A program made the translations under genes and the position numbers. The notes under the pieces are model-generated. The model had not been told where the DNA came from and did not search any database. It was given only the letters and a program-made list of their open reading frames with translations. DNA of 64,000 nucleotides from Streptomyces dioscori (GTDB lineage Bacteria > Actinomycetota > Actinomycetes > Streptomycetales > Streptomycetaceae): assembly GCF_003024195.1 (NCBI RefSeq), contig NZ_KZ679047.1, positions 62,001-126,000 on the forward strand, in the 5' to 3' direction. This document shows positions 36,954 through 45,598 of this stretch, in pieces. Each line of letters starts with the position of its first letter. Within the stretch, counting starts at the first letter, position 1.

Positions 36954-37306
36954 GCCGCAAACCCGTGGACATCGGCGACCCGGACCGGCTCTACACGGTC
37001 ACGGGCGGACGCAGCGAAGCCGATGACGCCTTCGACCTGGTCACGCTGATCGTCAGCGAGTGCGAGCCGGCCGCCGGCATGCAGTCCGAGCACGTCCGGA
37101 TCCTTGAGCTGTGCCGGCACCCCACGGCGCTGGTCGAGGTCTCGGCCGAGCTCAAGCTGCCCATCACCGTCGTACGGATCCTCCTCGGCGACCTCCATGC
37201 CATGGGCAAGGTGAGCGCCCGTCACCCCCGCGCGGCCGACTCCGTCGCGGCCCTCCCCGAAACCGCACTGCTGCAGGAGGTGCTCCATGGGCTCCGCAAC
37301 CTCTGA
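36950..37306 (+). CDS. cvnC: Conservon DUF742 protein (CvnC)
   Basis: 118 aa. The DUF742 signature runs from LYTVTGGRSEADDAFDLVTLIV through EHVRILELCRHPTALVEVSAELKLPITVVRILLGDL, a winged-helix-like helical domain. Its start overlaps cvnB by four bases, and its end overlaps cvnD by 20 bases. Role inferred from conservon complexes. Confidence 0.93.
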   Translation: MSRKPVDIGDPDRLYTVTGGRSEADDAFDLVTLIVSECEPAAGMQSEHVRILELCRHPTALVEVSAELKLPITVVRILLGDLHAMGKVSARHPRAADSVAALPETALLQEVLHGLRNL

Positions 37307-37904
37307 GCTGCCCGCCCAGCGCACGCCGCTGGCCGATGCCGCCGAAACCGGACTGAAGATCGTCGTGGTGGGCGGCTTCGGCGCCGGCAAGACCACCCTG
37401 GTCCGCTCGGTCAGCGAGATACGTCCGCTGAACACCGAAGAGGTGATGACGCAGGCGGGGCAGGGCGTCGACGAGACGGCGGGGGTGGAACGCAAGACCA
37501 CGACCACCGTCGCCTTCGACTTCGGGCGCATCAGCCTCAACCAGCGGATGGTGCTCTACCTGTTCGGCGCGCCGGGCCAGGAGCGCTTCTGGTTCCTGTG
37601 GGACCGGCTGTTCTCCGGCACCCTCGGCGCGATCGTCCTCGTCGACACCCGGCGCATGGAGGACTCCTGGTACGCGATCGACCGGCTCGAACACCACAAG
37701 ACGCCGTTCGTGGTGGCCGTCAACCGCTTCGACGACGACGAGCAGCGGTTCTCGCTCGACGAGATCCGGCAGGCCCTCGCGCTGGGCGACCATGTGCCCA
37801 TGGTCGACTGCGACGCGCGCGTCAGGTCGTCGGGCAAGGAAGTCCTGATCACTCTCGTGGACCATCTCTACGCACTGGCCCTGTCCCAGGAAGGGACGTC
37901 GTGA
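37287..37904 (+). CDS. cvnD: Conservon small GTPase (CvnD)
   Basis: 205 aa MglA/Ras-like GTPase. G1 is GGFGAGKTTLV (about 28-38), the switch II region contains APGQERFWFLWDRLF, and the G4-like element is VAVNRFDDD (NRFD in place of NKxD, typical of CvnD). It would be the output switch of the conservon and is coupled on both sides by overlapping starts. Confidence 0.94.
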   Translation: MGSATSELPAQRTPLADAAETGLKIVVVGGFGAGKTTLVRSVSEIRPLNTEEVMTQAGQGVDETAGVERKTTTTVAFDFGRISLNQRMVLYLFGAPGQERFWFLWDRLFSGTLGAIVLVDTRRMEDSWYAIDRLEHHKTPFVVAVNRFDDDEQRFSLDEIRQALALGDHVPMVDCDARVRSSGKEVLITLVDHLYALALSQEGTS

Positions 37905-39166
37905 GCGACACCACCGGCTCCACTTCGTCGAAGACCCCTCCACCGGGCTGCCCGGCGCACGGTTCCGCCGTGCAGCTGGGCGGGCTTGAGTACCAGCAGA
38001 CGCCCTCGCAGCTGTACCGCACGATGCGCAGGGACCACGGTGCGGTGGCTCCGGTCCTCCTCGACGGCGACATCCCGGCCTGGCTCGTCCTCGGTTATCC
38101 CGAGGTCAGCTATGTGACCAGCCATGACGAGCTGTTCGCGCGGGACTCCCGGCGCTGGAACCAGTGGCCGAACATTCCGGCGGACTGGCCCCTGATGCCG
38201 TTCGTCGGCCACCAGCCGTCCGTGCTGTTCACCGAGGGCCCGGAGCACCAGCGCCGGGCCGGTGTCATCACGCAGGCGCTGGAGGGGGTCGACCAGTTCG
38301 AACTGGCCCGTGAGTGCCAGTCGATCGCCGAGTCGCTGATCGCCTCGTTCGGCGGCAGCGGGCAGACCGAGCTGATGAGCACGTACGCGCACGCCCTGCC
38401 GGCCCGCGCGGTGCTGTGGATGTGCGGTATGCCGCAGGGCAGCGCGGACACCGAGCAGCTCGTCGACGATCTGCGGATCTCGCTCGACGCCGGCGAGGGC
38501 GACGACCCGGTGGCGGCGTACATGCGCGTCGGGGAGCGCATCATGCAGCTCGTGAAGGAGAAGCGGGACCGGCCGGGTCCCGACGTCACCTCCCGGATGC
38601 TGCAGGACCCGGCGGGGCTCAGCGACGAGGAGATCGTGCAGGACCTGATCTCCGTCATCGCCGCGGCCCAGCAGCCGACCGCCAACTGGATCTGCAACAC
38701 CCTGCGGCTGCTGCTGACCGACGAGCGGTTCGCCGTCAACGTCTCCGGCGGGCGGGTCAGTGTCGGCGACGCGCTCAACGAGGTGCTGTGGCTGGACACG
38801 CCGACCCAGAACTTCATCGGCCGCTGGGCCGTGCGCGACACCCAGCTCGGCGGGCGGCTCATCCGTGAGGGCGACTGCCTCGTCCTCGGTCTCGCGGCGG
38901 CCAACACGGACCCGCAGATCTGGCCCGAGTCGCATGTCGGCGCGGAGAACTCCTCGCACCTGTCGTTCAGCAACGGCGAGCACCGGTGCCCGTATCCGGC
39001 GCCGCTCCTCGCGGACGTGATGGCCCGTACGGCGGTGGAGACGCTGCTGGAGCGGCTGCCCGACCTGGTGCTGGGCGTGGACCCCTCCGAGCTGACGTGG
39101 CGGCCGTCGATCTGGATGCGGGGGCTGAACTCGCTGCCGGTGCAGTTCACTCCGGCCGTGCATTAG
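37901..39166 (+). CDS. CYP157-like cytochrome P450 lacking the ExxR motif
   Basis: 421 aa from GTG 37901, overlapping the cvnD stop by four bases. The haem ligand is Cys363 in FSNGEHRCPYP. At the K-helix position the motif reads EVLW (Glu294 to Trp297), so the near-universal ExxR arginine is absent. The I-helix reads AAAQQPTAN (254-262) instead of AGxxT, so the proton-relay acid is replaced by Gln. Published work on the CYP157 family describes the same loss (ExxW) and linkage to conservons, which fits here. The catalytic role is uncertain; it could be a redox partner-dependent enzyme or a structural component. Confidence 0.88.
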   Translation: MSDTTGSTSSKTPPPGCPAHGSAVQLGGLEYQQTPSQLYRTMRRDHGAVAPVLLDGDIPAWLVLGYPEVSYVTSHDELFARDSRRWNQWPNIPADWPLMPFVGHQPSVLFTEGPEHQRRAGVITQALEGVDQFELARECQSIAESLIASFGGSGQTELMSTYAHALPARAVLWMCGMPQGSADTEQLVDDLRISLDAGEGDDPVAAYMRVGERIMQLVKEKRDRPGPDVTSRMLQDPAGLSDEEIVQDLISVIAAAQQPTANWICNTLRLLLTDERFAVNVSGGRVSVGDALNEVLWLDTPTQNFIGRWAVRDTQLGGRLIREGDCLVLGLAAANTDPQIWPESHVGAENSSHLSFSNGEHRCPYPAPLLADVMARTAVETLLERLPDLVLGVDPSELTWRPSIWMRGLNSLPVQFTPAVH

Positions 39167-39231
39167 CGCTCCGCTGGGTTCAGTTGATTGTCTGCGGGTG
39201 CGTTGTGTGCCTGCGGGTGCTTCGTGGCTGA

Positions 39232-39418
39232 GCGCGCCGTTCCCCGCGCCCCTTTAGGGGCGCTGCCCTGGGGGTGCGTTGTTTTGCTGCGGGTACGTTG
39301 GGGCTGAGCGCGCCGTTCCCCGCGCCCCTTCGGGGGCGCTGCCCTGCGGGTGCGTTGCTTTTCTGCGGGTGCGTCGTGGCTGGGCGCGCAGTTCCCCGCG
39401 CCCCTTCGGGGCGCCTGG
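39232..39418. repeat. Three tandem 76-base repeats containing the GCGCCCCTT hairpin element
   Basis: Cores GCGCGCCGTTCCCCGCGCCC start at 39232, 39308 and 39384 (exact 76-base period). Each carries a hairpin such as CGCCCCTTTAGGGGCG, with CTGCGGGTGCGTTG spacers. They are reverse complements of the 26.9 and 32.1 kb elements and lie between two convergent P450 genes. Confidence 0.88.
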
Positions 39419-39454
39419 TCCTCCGCATGCCCTGTGTGGCATGCGGAGGACCAG
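39415..39454. terminator. Strong hairpin after the second P450
   Basis: A perfect 17-base stem (CTGGTCCTCCGCATGCC with GGCATGCGGAGGACCAG) and a 6-base loop end six bases before the P450 stop codon at 39460 (minus strand), and directly follow the third 76-base repeat. Confidence 0.85.
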
Positions 39455-39459
39455 GGGTG

Positions 39460-40686
39460 TCAGGCGCCGACCGGGGTGAAACGTACCGGCAGGGACTGGG
39501 GGCCTCGGGTGAAGACTCCCTGTTCCACCGGGTCGAAGCCGTCCGCGAGGCGCAGGTCCGGCATCGCGTCGAGCAGTTGGTTCATGCCGATCTCGACCTC
39601 CGCCTTGGCGAGCAGCGCGCCGACGCAGAAGTGCCGGCCCAGCGCGAACGCGAGGTGGTCCGCCGCGGCCGAGAACGCCGAGGTCGTGGTGAGGTCGTCC
39701 CGGAATATGTCGAACCGGTCGGGGTCGCCGTAGCGGCGCTCGTCGCGGTTGGCGGCTCCGATGAGGCACGTCACCGTGGCCCCCTGCGGGATGGTGCCGC
39801 CGGAGACCTCGACGTCGGTGGCCGACTGCCGCATGATCATGTGGACCGGCGGGGTGTAGCGCAGCGTCTCCGCGAAGGCCGCGGGAATCAGGCTGCGGTC
39901 CTCGTAGACCGCCGCCAACTGCTCGGGGTTCATCAGCAGGTTGGCGAGAATGCTGGCGATCGCCTTGTCGGTGGTCTCGCCGCCGGCGGCGAGCAGCAGG
40001 CTGCAGAACGCCTTGATGTCCTCGTCGCTCATCCGGACACCGTCGACCTCGGCGGCACAGAGCGTCGACAGCAGGTCGTCGCCCAGGTTGTCGCGCCGGT
40101 CGCGGATGATCGGGATCATGTACTCGGCGAACTCCCGGCGGGTGCGCTCACCGGCGGCGGTCACCTCGGCGTCACCGGAGAGGTTGCCGAGGAAGGCGAT
40201 GACGGCGGTGTACCAGCCGTGGAAGCGGGCGTGGTCGGCCTTGTCCAGGCCCAGCATGTCCGCGATGACGTTGACCGGGAACCGGGTCGCGTAGTCGGTG
40301 ACGATGTCGGCCGAGCCGGTCGCGCGGAAGGCGTCGATGAGCGCGAGCGAGTTGCGTTCGATGACCGGCAGGAACTTCTCCTGGAGGTCGCTGCCGCGGA
40401 ACGCGGGGGCGACGAGTGCGCGCCGCACCGCGTGCTCACGGCCGCTGAGCTGGAGGATCGTCTTGCCGTGGACCGGCTCCAGCTGCCAGTCGTAGTTGCC
40501 GGTCGTGAACTCGGACTTCTTGTCCTTGAAGACCCGTTCGACGTCGTCGTAACGGGAGATGATGTAGCTCTGGGTGGCCTCGTGCCAGATCAGGGGATTT
40601 TTCTCTCGCATCGCCGCGTACGCGGGGTAGGGATCCGCGGCGAACTCGGGAGAGAGGATGTCGGGCGCCTGCTGGGCAGTGGACAC
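39460..40686 (-). CDS. Cytochrome P450 (canonical)
   Basis: 408 aa. It has all the usual marks: I-helix AAGGETTDKA, K-helix ETLR (ExxR), and haem loop FALGRHFCVGALLAKAE with the Cys ligand. Soluble bacterial class, requiring ferredoxin. The family number is not assigned; it is not CYP157-like. It is convergent with the conservon P450, not in its operon. Streptomyces often pairs a CYP157 with another P450, so a functional pairing is possible but unproven. Confidence 0.93.
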   Translation of the reverse strand: MSTAQQAPDILSPEFAADPYPAYAAMREKNPLIWHEATQSYIISRYDDVERVFKDKKSEFTTGNYDWQLEPVHGKTILQLSGREHAVRRALVAPAFRGSDLQEKFLPVIERNSLALIDAFRATGSADIVTDYATRFPVNVIADMLGLDKADHARFHGWYTAVIAFLGNLSGDAEVTAAGERTRREFAEYMIPIIRDRRDNLGDDLLSTLCAAEVDGVRMSDEDIKAFCSLLLAAGGETTDKAIASILANLLMNPEQLAAVYEDRSLIPAAFAETLRYTPPVHMIMRQSATDVEVSGGTIPQGATVTCLIGAANRDERRYGDPDRFDIFRDDLTTTSAFSAAADHLAFALGRHFCVGALLAKAEVEIGMNQLLDAMPDLRLADGFDPVEQGVFTRGPQSLPVRFTPVGA

Positions 40687-40970
40687 GGAACTCCTCGTGT
40701 TGGATGCGTGCCGTCGAGGAACAGGTTAATGATCTTTCGATGGCTCAAACAGTCCAGTCCTGGCCGAAGTTGAACGCCCTGCCTTTGCGTGCCGCGAGTG
40801 CCTCACGATCACGCTTTATGGCGGATTCACTCCCATGATCCGGGGTTTTCGTGCTGTTATGCCGGAGTCCTGTGATCGTCCTGTCGCCGGGAGAACGGCG
40901 GTCCGCCGCGTGGCGAACAGCTGCTCCCGGAGCCGGCGAACACTTTCGGCCACGACTCATTCGACACGTG

Positions 40971-42068
40971 TCAGCGCGTCCCGAGGTCGTACCCCGGCAG
41001 GACCACGTCCCGGATCAGCGCGTTGCGCTCGTCGAAGGGGATGAACGCGCTCTTGAGGGCGTTGACCGTGACCGTGCGGAGGTCGCCGAGGGTCCAGCCC
41101 GCCTTCTCGACGAGCAGGGACATCTCCCGGGTCATGGTCGTGCCGGACACGAGGCGGTTGTCGGTGTTGAGGGTGACGCGGAAGCCCAGGTCGCGCAGCC
41201 GGGTGATCGGGTGGTCCGCGATCGAGGTGGCCGCGCCGGTCTGGAGGTTGGAGGTGGGGCACATCTCCAGGGCGATGCGGCGGTCGCGTATCCACTCGGC
41301 GACGCGGCCGAGCTTGCCGTCCACGATGTCGTCGGTGATCCGGACGCCGTGGCCTATGCGCTGGGCGCCGCAGACCTGGAGCGCCTGGTGGATGCTGGGC
41401 AGGCCGTGGGCCTCACCGGCGTGGATGGTGAACGGGACGTTCTCGGCGCGCAGGTGCGCGAACGCGTCGAGGTGGTCGGCGGGCGGGAAGCCGTCCTCGG
41501 CGCCCGCGATGTCGAAACCGACGACGCCCGCGTCCCGGAACGCCACCGCCAGATCCGCGATCTCCCGGCTGCGGTCGAACATCCGCATCCCGCACAGCAG
41601 CGTGCCGACCCGGACGGGCGTACCGGCCGCGGCGCCCTTCGCCATGCCGGCGGCCAGGCCCTCCTGCACGGTCTCGACGACCTCGGGCAGGGTGAGCCCG
41701 CCGTTCAGCATCAGCTCGGGCGCGTAGCGGACCTCGCCGTAGACGACACCGTCCGCGGCGAGGTCGAGCACGTACTCCTCGGCGGTGCGCAGCAGGCCCT
41801 CCCGGGTCTGCATGACGGCCAGGGTGTGCTCGAAGGTGGCGATGTAGCGGACGAGGTCGCCCGAGTTGGCCGCCTCGTAGTACCAGGCGGCGAGTGCGTC
41901 CGGGTCGGTGGTGGGGAGGGTGTGGCCGACCGCGCCGGCGAGTTCGACGAGCGTCGCGGGGCGCAGTCCGCCGTCGAGATGGTCGTGCAGGACGGCTTTG
42001 GGGAGCCGGCGGATGGTGTCCGTGTCGGGACGGACGTCGTTACGGGCGTCGGTGCGGGGCGCGGTCAT
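40971..42068 (-). CDS. add: Adenosine deaminase
   Basis: 365 aa. The metal and catalytic residues are in order: HDHLDGG (first zinc histidines), HAGEAHG (catalytic Glu with His), RIGHGVRI and TLNTDNR (the Asp ligand followed by Asn instead of the second Asp). It deaminates adenosine (or deoxyadenosine) to inosine in purine salvage. It is preceded on the same strand by a VOC gene 51 bases away; the 284-base gap to the P450 on the left holds no supported gene. Confidence 0.93.
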   Translation of the reverse strand: MTAPRTDARNDVRPDTDTIRRLPKAVLHDHLDGGLRPATLVELAGAVGHTLPTTDPDALAAWYYEAANSGDLVRYIATFEHTLAVMQTREGLLRTAEEYVLDLAADGVVYGEVRYAPELMLNGGLTLPEVVETVQEGLAAGMAKGAAAGTPVRVGTLLCGMRMFDRSREIADLAVAFRDAGVVGFDIAGAEDGFPPADHLDAFAHLRAENVPFTIHAGEAHGLPSIHQALQVCGAQRIGHGVRITDDIVDGKLGRVAEWIRDRRIALEMCPTSNLQTGAATSIADHPITRLRDLGFRVTLNTDNRLVSGTTMTREMSLLVEKAGWTLGDLRTVTVNALKSAFIPFDERNALIRDVVLPGYDLGTR

Positions 42069-42119
42069 GCGGTGTTCCTCGACAGGTTCTCGGGAGGGGG
42101 CGGGACGGGTTCGGCCGGA

Positions 42120-42530
42120 CTACTGGGCGGTCGCGTCGGGGGCGGCCGGCTGCAACAGGTCCCACCGGTTCCCGTACAGGTCCTGGAAGACGGCGACCGA
42201 GCCGTACGTCTCGTGCCGCGGCTCCTCCAGGAAGGTCACGCCGGCGGCGGTCATCCGGGCGTGGTCGCGGGCGAAGTCGTCGGTGTGCAGGAAGAAGCCG
42301 ACCCGGCCGCCGGTCTGGTCGCCGATCCGCTCGCGCTGCGCCTCGTCCTTGGCGCGGGCCAGCAGGAGACCGGTGCCGGATCCGGCGGTGTCCGGCTCCA
42401 CGACGACCCAGCGGGACCCGTCGGGCCTCGGGGTGTCCTCGGCGAGCCGGAATCCGAGCGCCTCGGTGTAGAAGCGGATCGCGTCGTCGTAGTCGTCGAC
42501 GACGAGGGTGACCAGGGCGACGCGTCGCAT
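42120..42530 (-). CDS. VOC-family protein (glyoxalase/dioxygenase fold)
   Basis: 136 aa from ATG 42530 (MRRVALVTLVVDDYDDAIRFYTEALGFRLAED). A single VOC domain with WVVVEPD, GFFLHTDDFARDHARM and SVAVFQDLYGNRWDLLQ; the last motif carries the family's metal-binding Glu/Asp position as Asp. Function unknown. Probably co-transcribed with the downstream adenosine deaminase. Confidence 0.88.
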   Translation of the reverse strand: MRRVALVTLVVDDYDDAIRFYTEALGFRLAEDTPRPDGSRWVVVEPDTAGSGTGLLLARAKDEAQRERIGDQTGGRVGFFLHTDDFARDHARMTAAGVTFLEEPRHETYGSVAVFQDLYGNRWDLLQPAAPDATAQ

Positions 42531-42733
42531 CGGGGCCTCTCCGGGGGTCGCGGCAGCAAGGGCCGGCGGTGGGTACGGGCAGCGGGGTCGAGCAGGAGGG
42601 ATGAGCACTGGGGATGGACAGCGGGGGTTATACGTAACACGCGAGGATACGCCATCGCCGGGGGGTCGCCTGCCCGCGCGGCACCCGCCTCCTGCATGCT
42701 GGGGGAAGGATCAAGTGACAGGAGTGACACACC

Positions 42734-43444
42734 ATGTCCGAGACGCCCAGGTCGACCGGCGCACCCGCCCACCAGAACGTCACCTTCCCGAGCGGCGGCA
42801 CCACCGCGCACGGTTACCTGGCACTGCCACCGGCCGGACGAGGGCCCGGTGTCATCGTCATCCAGGAGTGGTGGGGGCTGACCGACCACATCGCCGACGT
42901 CACCGAGCGGCTGGCGAAGGAGGGCTTCGTGGCACTGGCCCCGGACCTCTACGGCGGCAACGTCGCCCATGAGAGCTCCGAGGCGTACCGCATGATGCAG
43001 GAACTGCCCGTGCCGCGCGGTGTCGAGCTGCTGTCCGGCGCCGTCGACCATCTGCTGGCCATGCCGGAGGTCACCTCCGGGACCGTCGGCTCGGTCGGCT
43101 TCTGCATGGGCGGCGGTTTCGTCCTCTACCAGGCGGCCACCGACCCCCGCGTCCGCGCCGCCGTCCCGTTCTACGGCGTCATCCAGGGCGAGGCCCCGGA
43201 CTTCTCCGGCCTCAAGGCGCAGGTCCTCGGGCACTACGGCGAGCGCGACTCCGCCATCCCCGTGGACTCCCTCACCACGCTCGCCGAGACGATCCGCGAG
43301 CAGTCCGGCATCACCCCGGACTTCCGCGTCTACCCGGCCGACCACGCCTTCTTCAACGACGGCCGCCCGGAGGTCCACGACCCCGAGGCGTCGGCGCAGG
43401 CCTGGCGGAGCACGGTCGAGTTCCTGCACGCGCAGCTGGGCTGA
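42734..43444 (+). CDS. Dienelactone hydrolase family protein
   Basis: 236 aa alpha/beta hydrolase. The Cys nucleophile is in GSVGFCMGGGF, the acid in GERDSAIP and the His in YPADHAFFND, with the assisting Glu in VIQEWWGL. This is the ClcD/DLH triad. Members hydrolyse dienelactone or other lactones and esters. It stands alone and is divergent from the VOC gene. Confidence 0.93.
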   Translation: MSETPRSTGAPAHQNVTFPSGGTTAHGYLALPPAGRGPGVIVIQEWWGLTDHIADVTERLAKEGFVALAPDLYGGNVAHESSEAYRMMQELPVPRGVELLSGAVDHLLAMPEVTSGTVGSVGFCMGGGFVLYQAATDPRVRAAVPFYGVIQGEAPDFSGLKAQVLGHYGERDSAIPVDSLTTLAETIREQSGITPDFRVYPADHAFFNDGRPEVHDPEASAQAWRSTVEFLHAQLG

Positions 43445-43448
43445 GCAA

Positions 43449-43479
43449 CCGCTGCCCCCGGTCCCGCCGGGGGCAGCGG
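43449..43479. terminator. Bidirectional hairpin between convergent genes
   Basis: CCGCTGCCCCCGG pairs perfectly with CCGGGGGCAGCGG around a 5-base loop, between the dienelactone hydrolase stop (43444) and the PI-PLC-like gene stop (43500). Confidence 0.85.
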
Positions 43480-43499
43480 CGCACGTTGGTGCGTGGGGA

Positions 43500-44864
43500 T
43501 CAGTACGTGTACGTGTTCAGCGTCGCCACCGCCGAGGCCGGCGAGCCCAGGTCGTACCGGTCCACCGCGAGGAAGTTGGGCTTCTTGCGGGCGGCGGGCT
43601 GGCAGAACCGCTGCGCCCGGTCGGTGAGTTTGGTGTTGTCGGTGGTCGCGGTCGAGGCGATCGCCGCGTCCCGGAAGTGGTTCATCACGAAGAGCGGGCG
43701 GAAGGGCGAAGCAGTCGCCGTGAGGGGGACGTTCGTGTTGGCGTCGTACCAGCGGCTGTAGCAGGACCAGTCGGAACTGCCGAGGCCCGAGCCCATCGAC
43801 CAGTAGTTCTCCACGGTCCACTCACGCTGGTACATGACGCCGAAGCTGTCCCGGGTGAGCCCGGCGGACTCGTCGGCGGAGCGGCTGTGGTCGGTGAAGA
43901 GGAGCAGCCGGTCGTTGGCGGCGATCAGGTCCGCCACCTTCGGCCAGCCGTTGGCCCGTACGCCGGTCCGGTCCGGGCGGTAGAGGACGTCGGACAGGCC
44001 GTTCACCTTGGCCAGTTCACTGCGCAGGACCCCCGGGTCGACGTAGTCCTCCAGGAACACCGTGACGACGTCGTTCGGGTTCTGCCGCAGGAAGTCGACC
44101 ATGCGCTGGAGGTCCACATTCAGGGCCACCGGCCTGCTGACGAGGGTGCAGCTGTTGTGGCAGAGGATCGCGCCGTCCGGGGTCTGGTGGATGTCCAGCA
44201 TGAATCCGCGGACACCGTCGGTGAGTTGCTGGTTGATGCCCCGGCTCTGGTTCGGGACGAGGTTGACGAAGGGCGGGGCGAAACCGCCGTCGACGCCGTT
44301 CGCGTAGGCGTTGTGGGAGGTGAGGAACGTGACCTGGTCCAGGGTGCGCTGGCCCGCGGCGGGCATCGGGGAGGTCGGTGACGTCACCGGGGTGAGGTAC
44401 CAGGCGGCCGGGTCGCCCGCCGCGCCGACGACGAGCTGCGCGGGGTAGTTGGCGCCGGAGGCCTTGGCGCCGACGGTCAGGTACTGGTCGGCGCCGGGCA
44501 CCTTGAGCCGGTAGCGGTCGGTGCCCGTCGACGTGATCTCCCACGAGGCGTCGGCGCTCGCGCAGGCCACGGTCCTCGCCTGGCCCCCGGACCGGCCCAG
44601 GCAGCTGCCCGCCGTGTCGGTGCTCTCCAGGACGTGCGACGTGCCGGTGGCCCGGAGTGTCCACTGCTGGCGGTCCTCGTTGCCCTTGGGGTTGCGCTGG
44701 ACGACCGCTCCCCCGCTGTCGGCGGCGTTCAGGCCGGTGACCGCGCTCTGCACGTAGAACACGCCCGCCGCCGGCGCCTCCGCGGCGTGCGAGGGAACGG
44801 CCAGTGCGGTGGTCAGTGCCGCTCCGGCGGCGGTGAGGGCGAGCAGGGGGCGGTGTCTCCGCAT
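43500..44864 (-). CDS. Secreted phosphatidylinositol-specific phospholipase C-like protein
   Basis: 454 aa from ATG 44864. The signal peptide ends near SHAAE (about residue 27). Residues about 35-150 form a beta-trefoil (ricin-like) segment with NRKG/QQWTL-type repeats. The PLC X domain follows with the two catalytic His in FLTSHNAYANG and ILCHNSCTL, plus LDIHQTPDG. It lacks the Y domain, as expected for bacterial PI-PLC. The substrate may be PI or another phosphodiester. Confidence 0.9.
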   Translation of the reverse strand: MRRHRPLLALTAAGAALTTALAVPSHAAEAPAAGVFYVQSAVTGLNAADSGGAVVQRNPKGNEDRQQWTLRATGTSHVLESTDTAGSCLGRSGGQARTVACASADASWEITSTGTDRYRLKVPGADQYLTVGAKASGANYPAQLVVGAAGDPAAWYLTPVTSPTSPMPAAGQRTLDQVTFLTSHNAYANGVDGGFAPPFVNLVPNQSRGINQQLTDGVRGFMLDIHQTPDGAILCHNSCTLVSRPVALNVDLQRMVDFLRQNPNDVVTVFLEDYVDPGVLRSELAKVNGLSDVLYRPDRTGVRANGWPKVADLIAANDRLLLFTDHSRSADESAGLTRDSFGVMYQREWTVENYWSMGSGLGSSDWSCYSRWYDANTNVPLTATASPFRPLFVMNHFRDAAIASTATTDNTKLTDRAQRFCQPAARKKPNFLAVDRYDLGSPASAVATLNTYTY

Positions 44865-45049
44865 GGCGGTGAGGTCCCTTCGGCAGCGCGGCGGCGCCCG
44901 GTAGGCGGCCGGGAAAGTGGGGGGTCTGCGCGGGACACTCAATCGGGTTGGTATGTACCGGTCAATAGCACGGTGTTTCGCGGGGCCGATGCCGGGCACC
45001 GCGTTACTCCTACGGGGAAAGAAATGATCACCGCGCCGGGAGGCCGAAC

Positions 45050-45541
45050 ATGAGCGACGACAACATGGCCGACGACGTCTACCAGCCCACGGGGACCAAC
45101 GAGGAGCAGGCGGACGCGGCGCCGCTGGATCTCCAGGACGCGGTGGACGAACGTACGTACGACGATGTGCTCGACGAGGGCTATTCACCGCCCGAGAAGC
45201 CCCTGGGGGTCACCAAGACCGGCGTCACCGCGGCCGAGCAGCACGAGGGCGAGAGCCTCGACGAGCGGCTGCGCCAGGAGGTCCCCGACGAGGAGGTCCC
45301 GGCCGGTGACGGCATCGGTGACCTGCCCTGCGGAGAGGGTGAGGCGACCGACCCCGAGGCCGGTGACGAGCGCGCGGGCCGTCTTGTGGCGCCCGACGAG
45401 GGCGCCCACGAGGACAGGACGAAGGAAGCGGTCGCCTCGGACATCGGCATCGACGGCGGAGCCGCGGGCGCCGAGGAGGCCGCGGTGCATCTCATCCCCG
45501 AGGAGGAGGAACTGCCGCCGACGCCCCTGCGCCGCGACTGA
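45050..45541 (+). CDS. DUF5709 protein
   Basis: 163 aa, very acidic and apparently disordered. It has the family's segments DEGYSPPEKPLGVTKTGVTAAEQHEGESLDERLRQE and AGRLVAPDEGAHEDRTKEAVASDIGIDGGAAGAEEAAVH. Actinobacterial, function unknown. ATG at 45050 follows GGGAGGCC. It is convergent with the DUF3662 gene. Confidence 0.85.
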   Translation: MSDDNMADDVYQPTGTNEEQADAAPLDLQDAVDERTYDDVLDEGYSPPEKPLGVTKTGVTAAEQHEGESLDERLRQEVPDEEVPAGDGIGDLPCGEGEATDPEAGDERAGRLVAPDEGAHEDRTKEAVASDIGIDGGAAGAEEAAVHLIPEEEELPPTPLRRD

Positions 45542-45598
45542 CCCGGCGGTCCGCCCGCCCGGGACCCTCGGGGCACGGGCGGGGCATGTGCGGTCGGG

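Noticed and set aside
39180..39428. Arg/Thr/Pro-rich minus-strand ORF over the 76-base repeats
   Set aside because: It simply translates the repeat array and has no upstream start signal.
40745..40960. 71-residue minus-strand ORF between P450 and adenosine deaminase
   Set aside because: Composition is compatible with noncoding, there is no Shine-Dalgarno and no recognisable motif; the gap is better read as promoter sequence.
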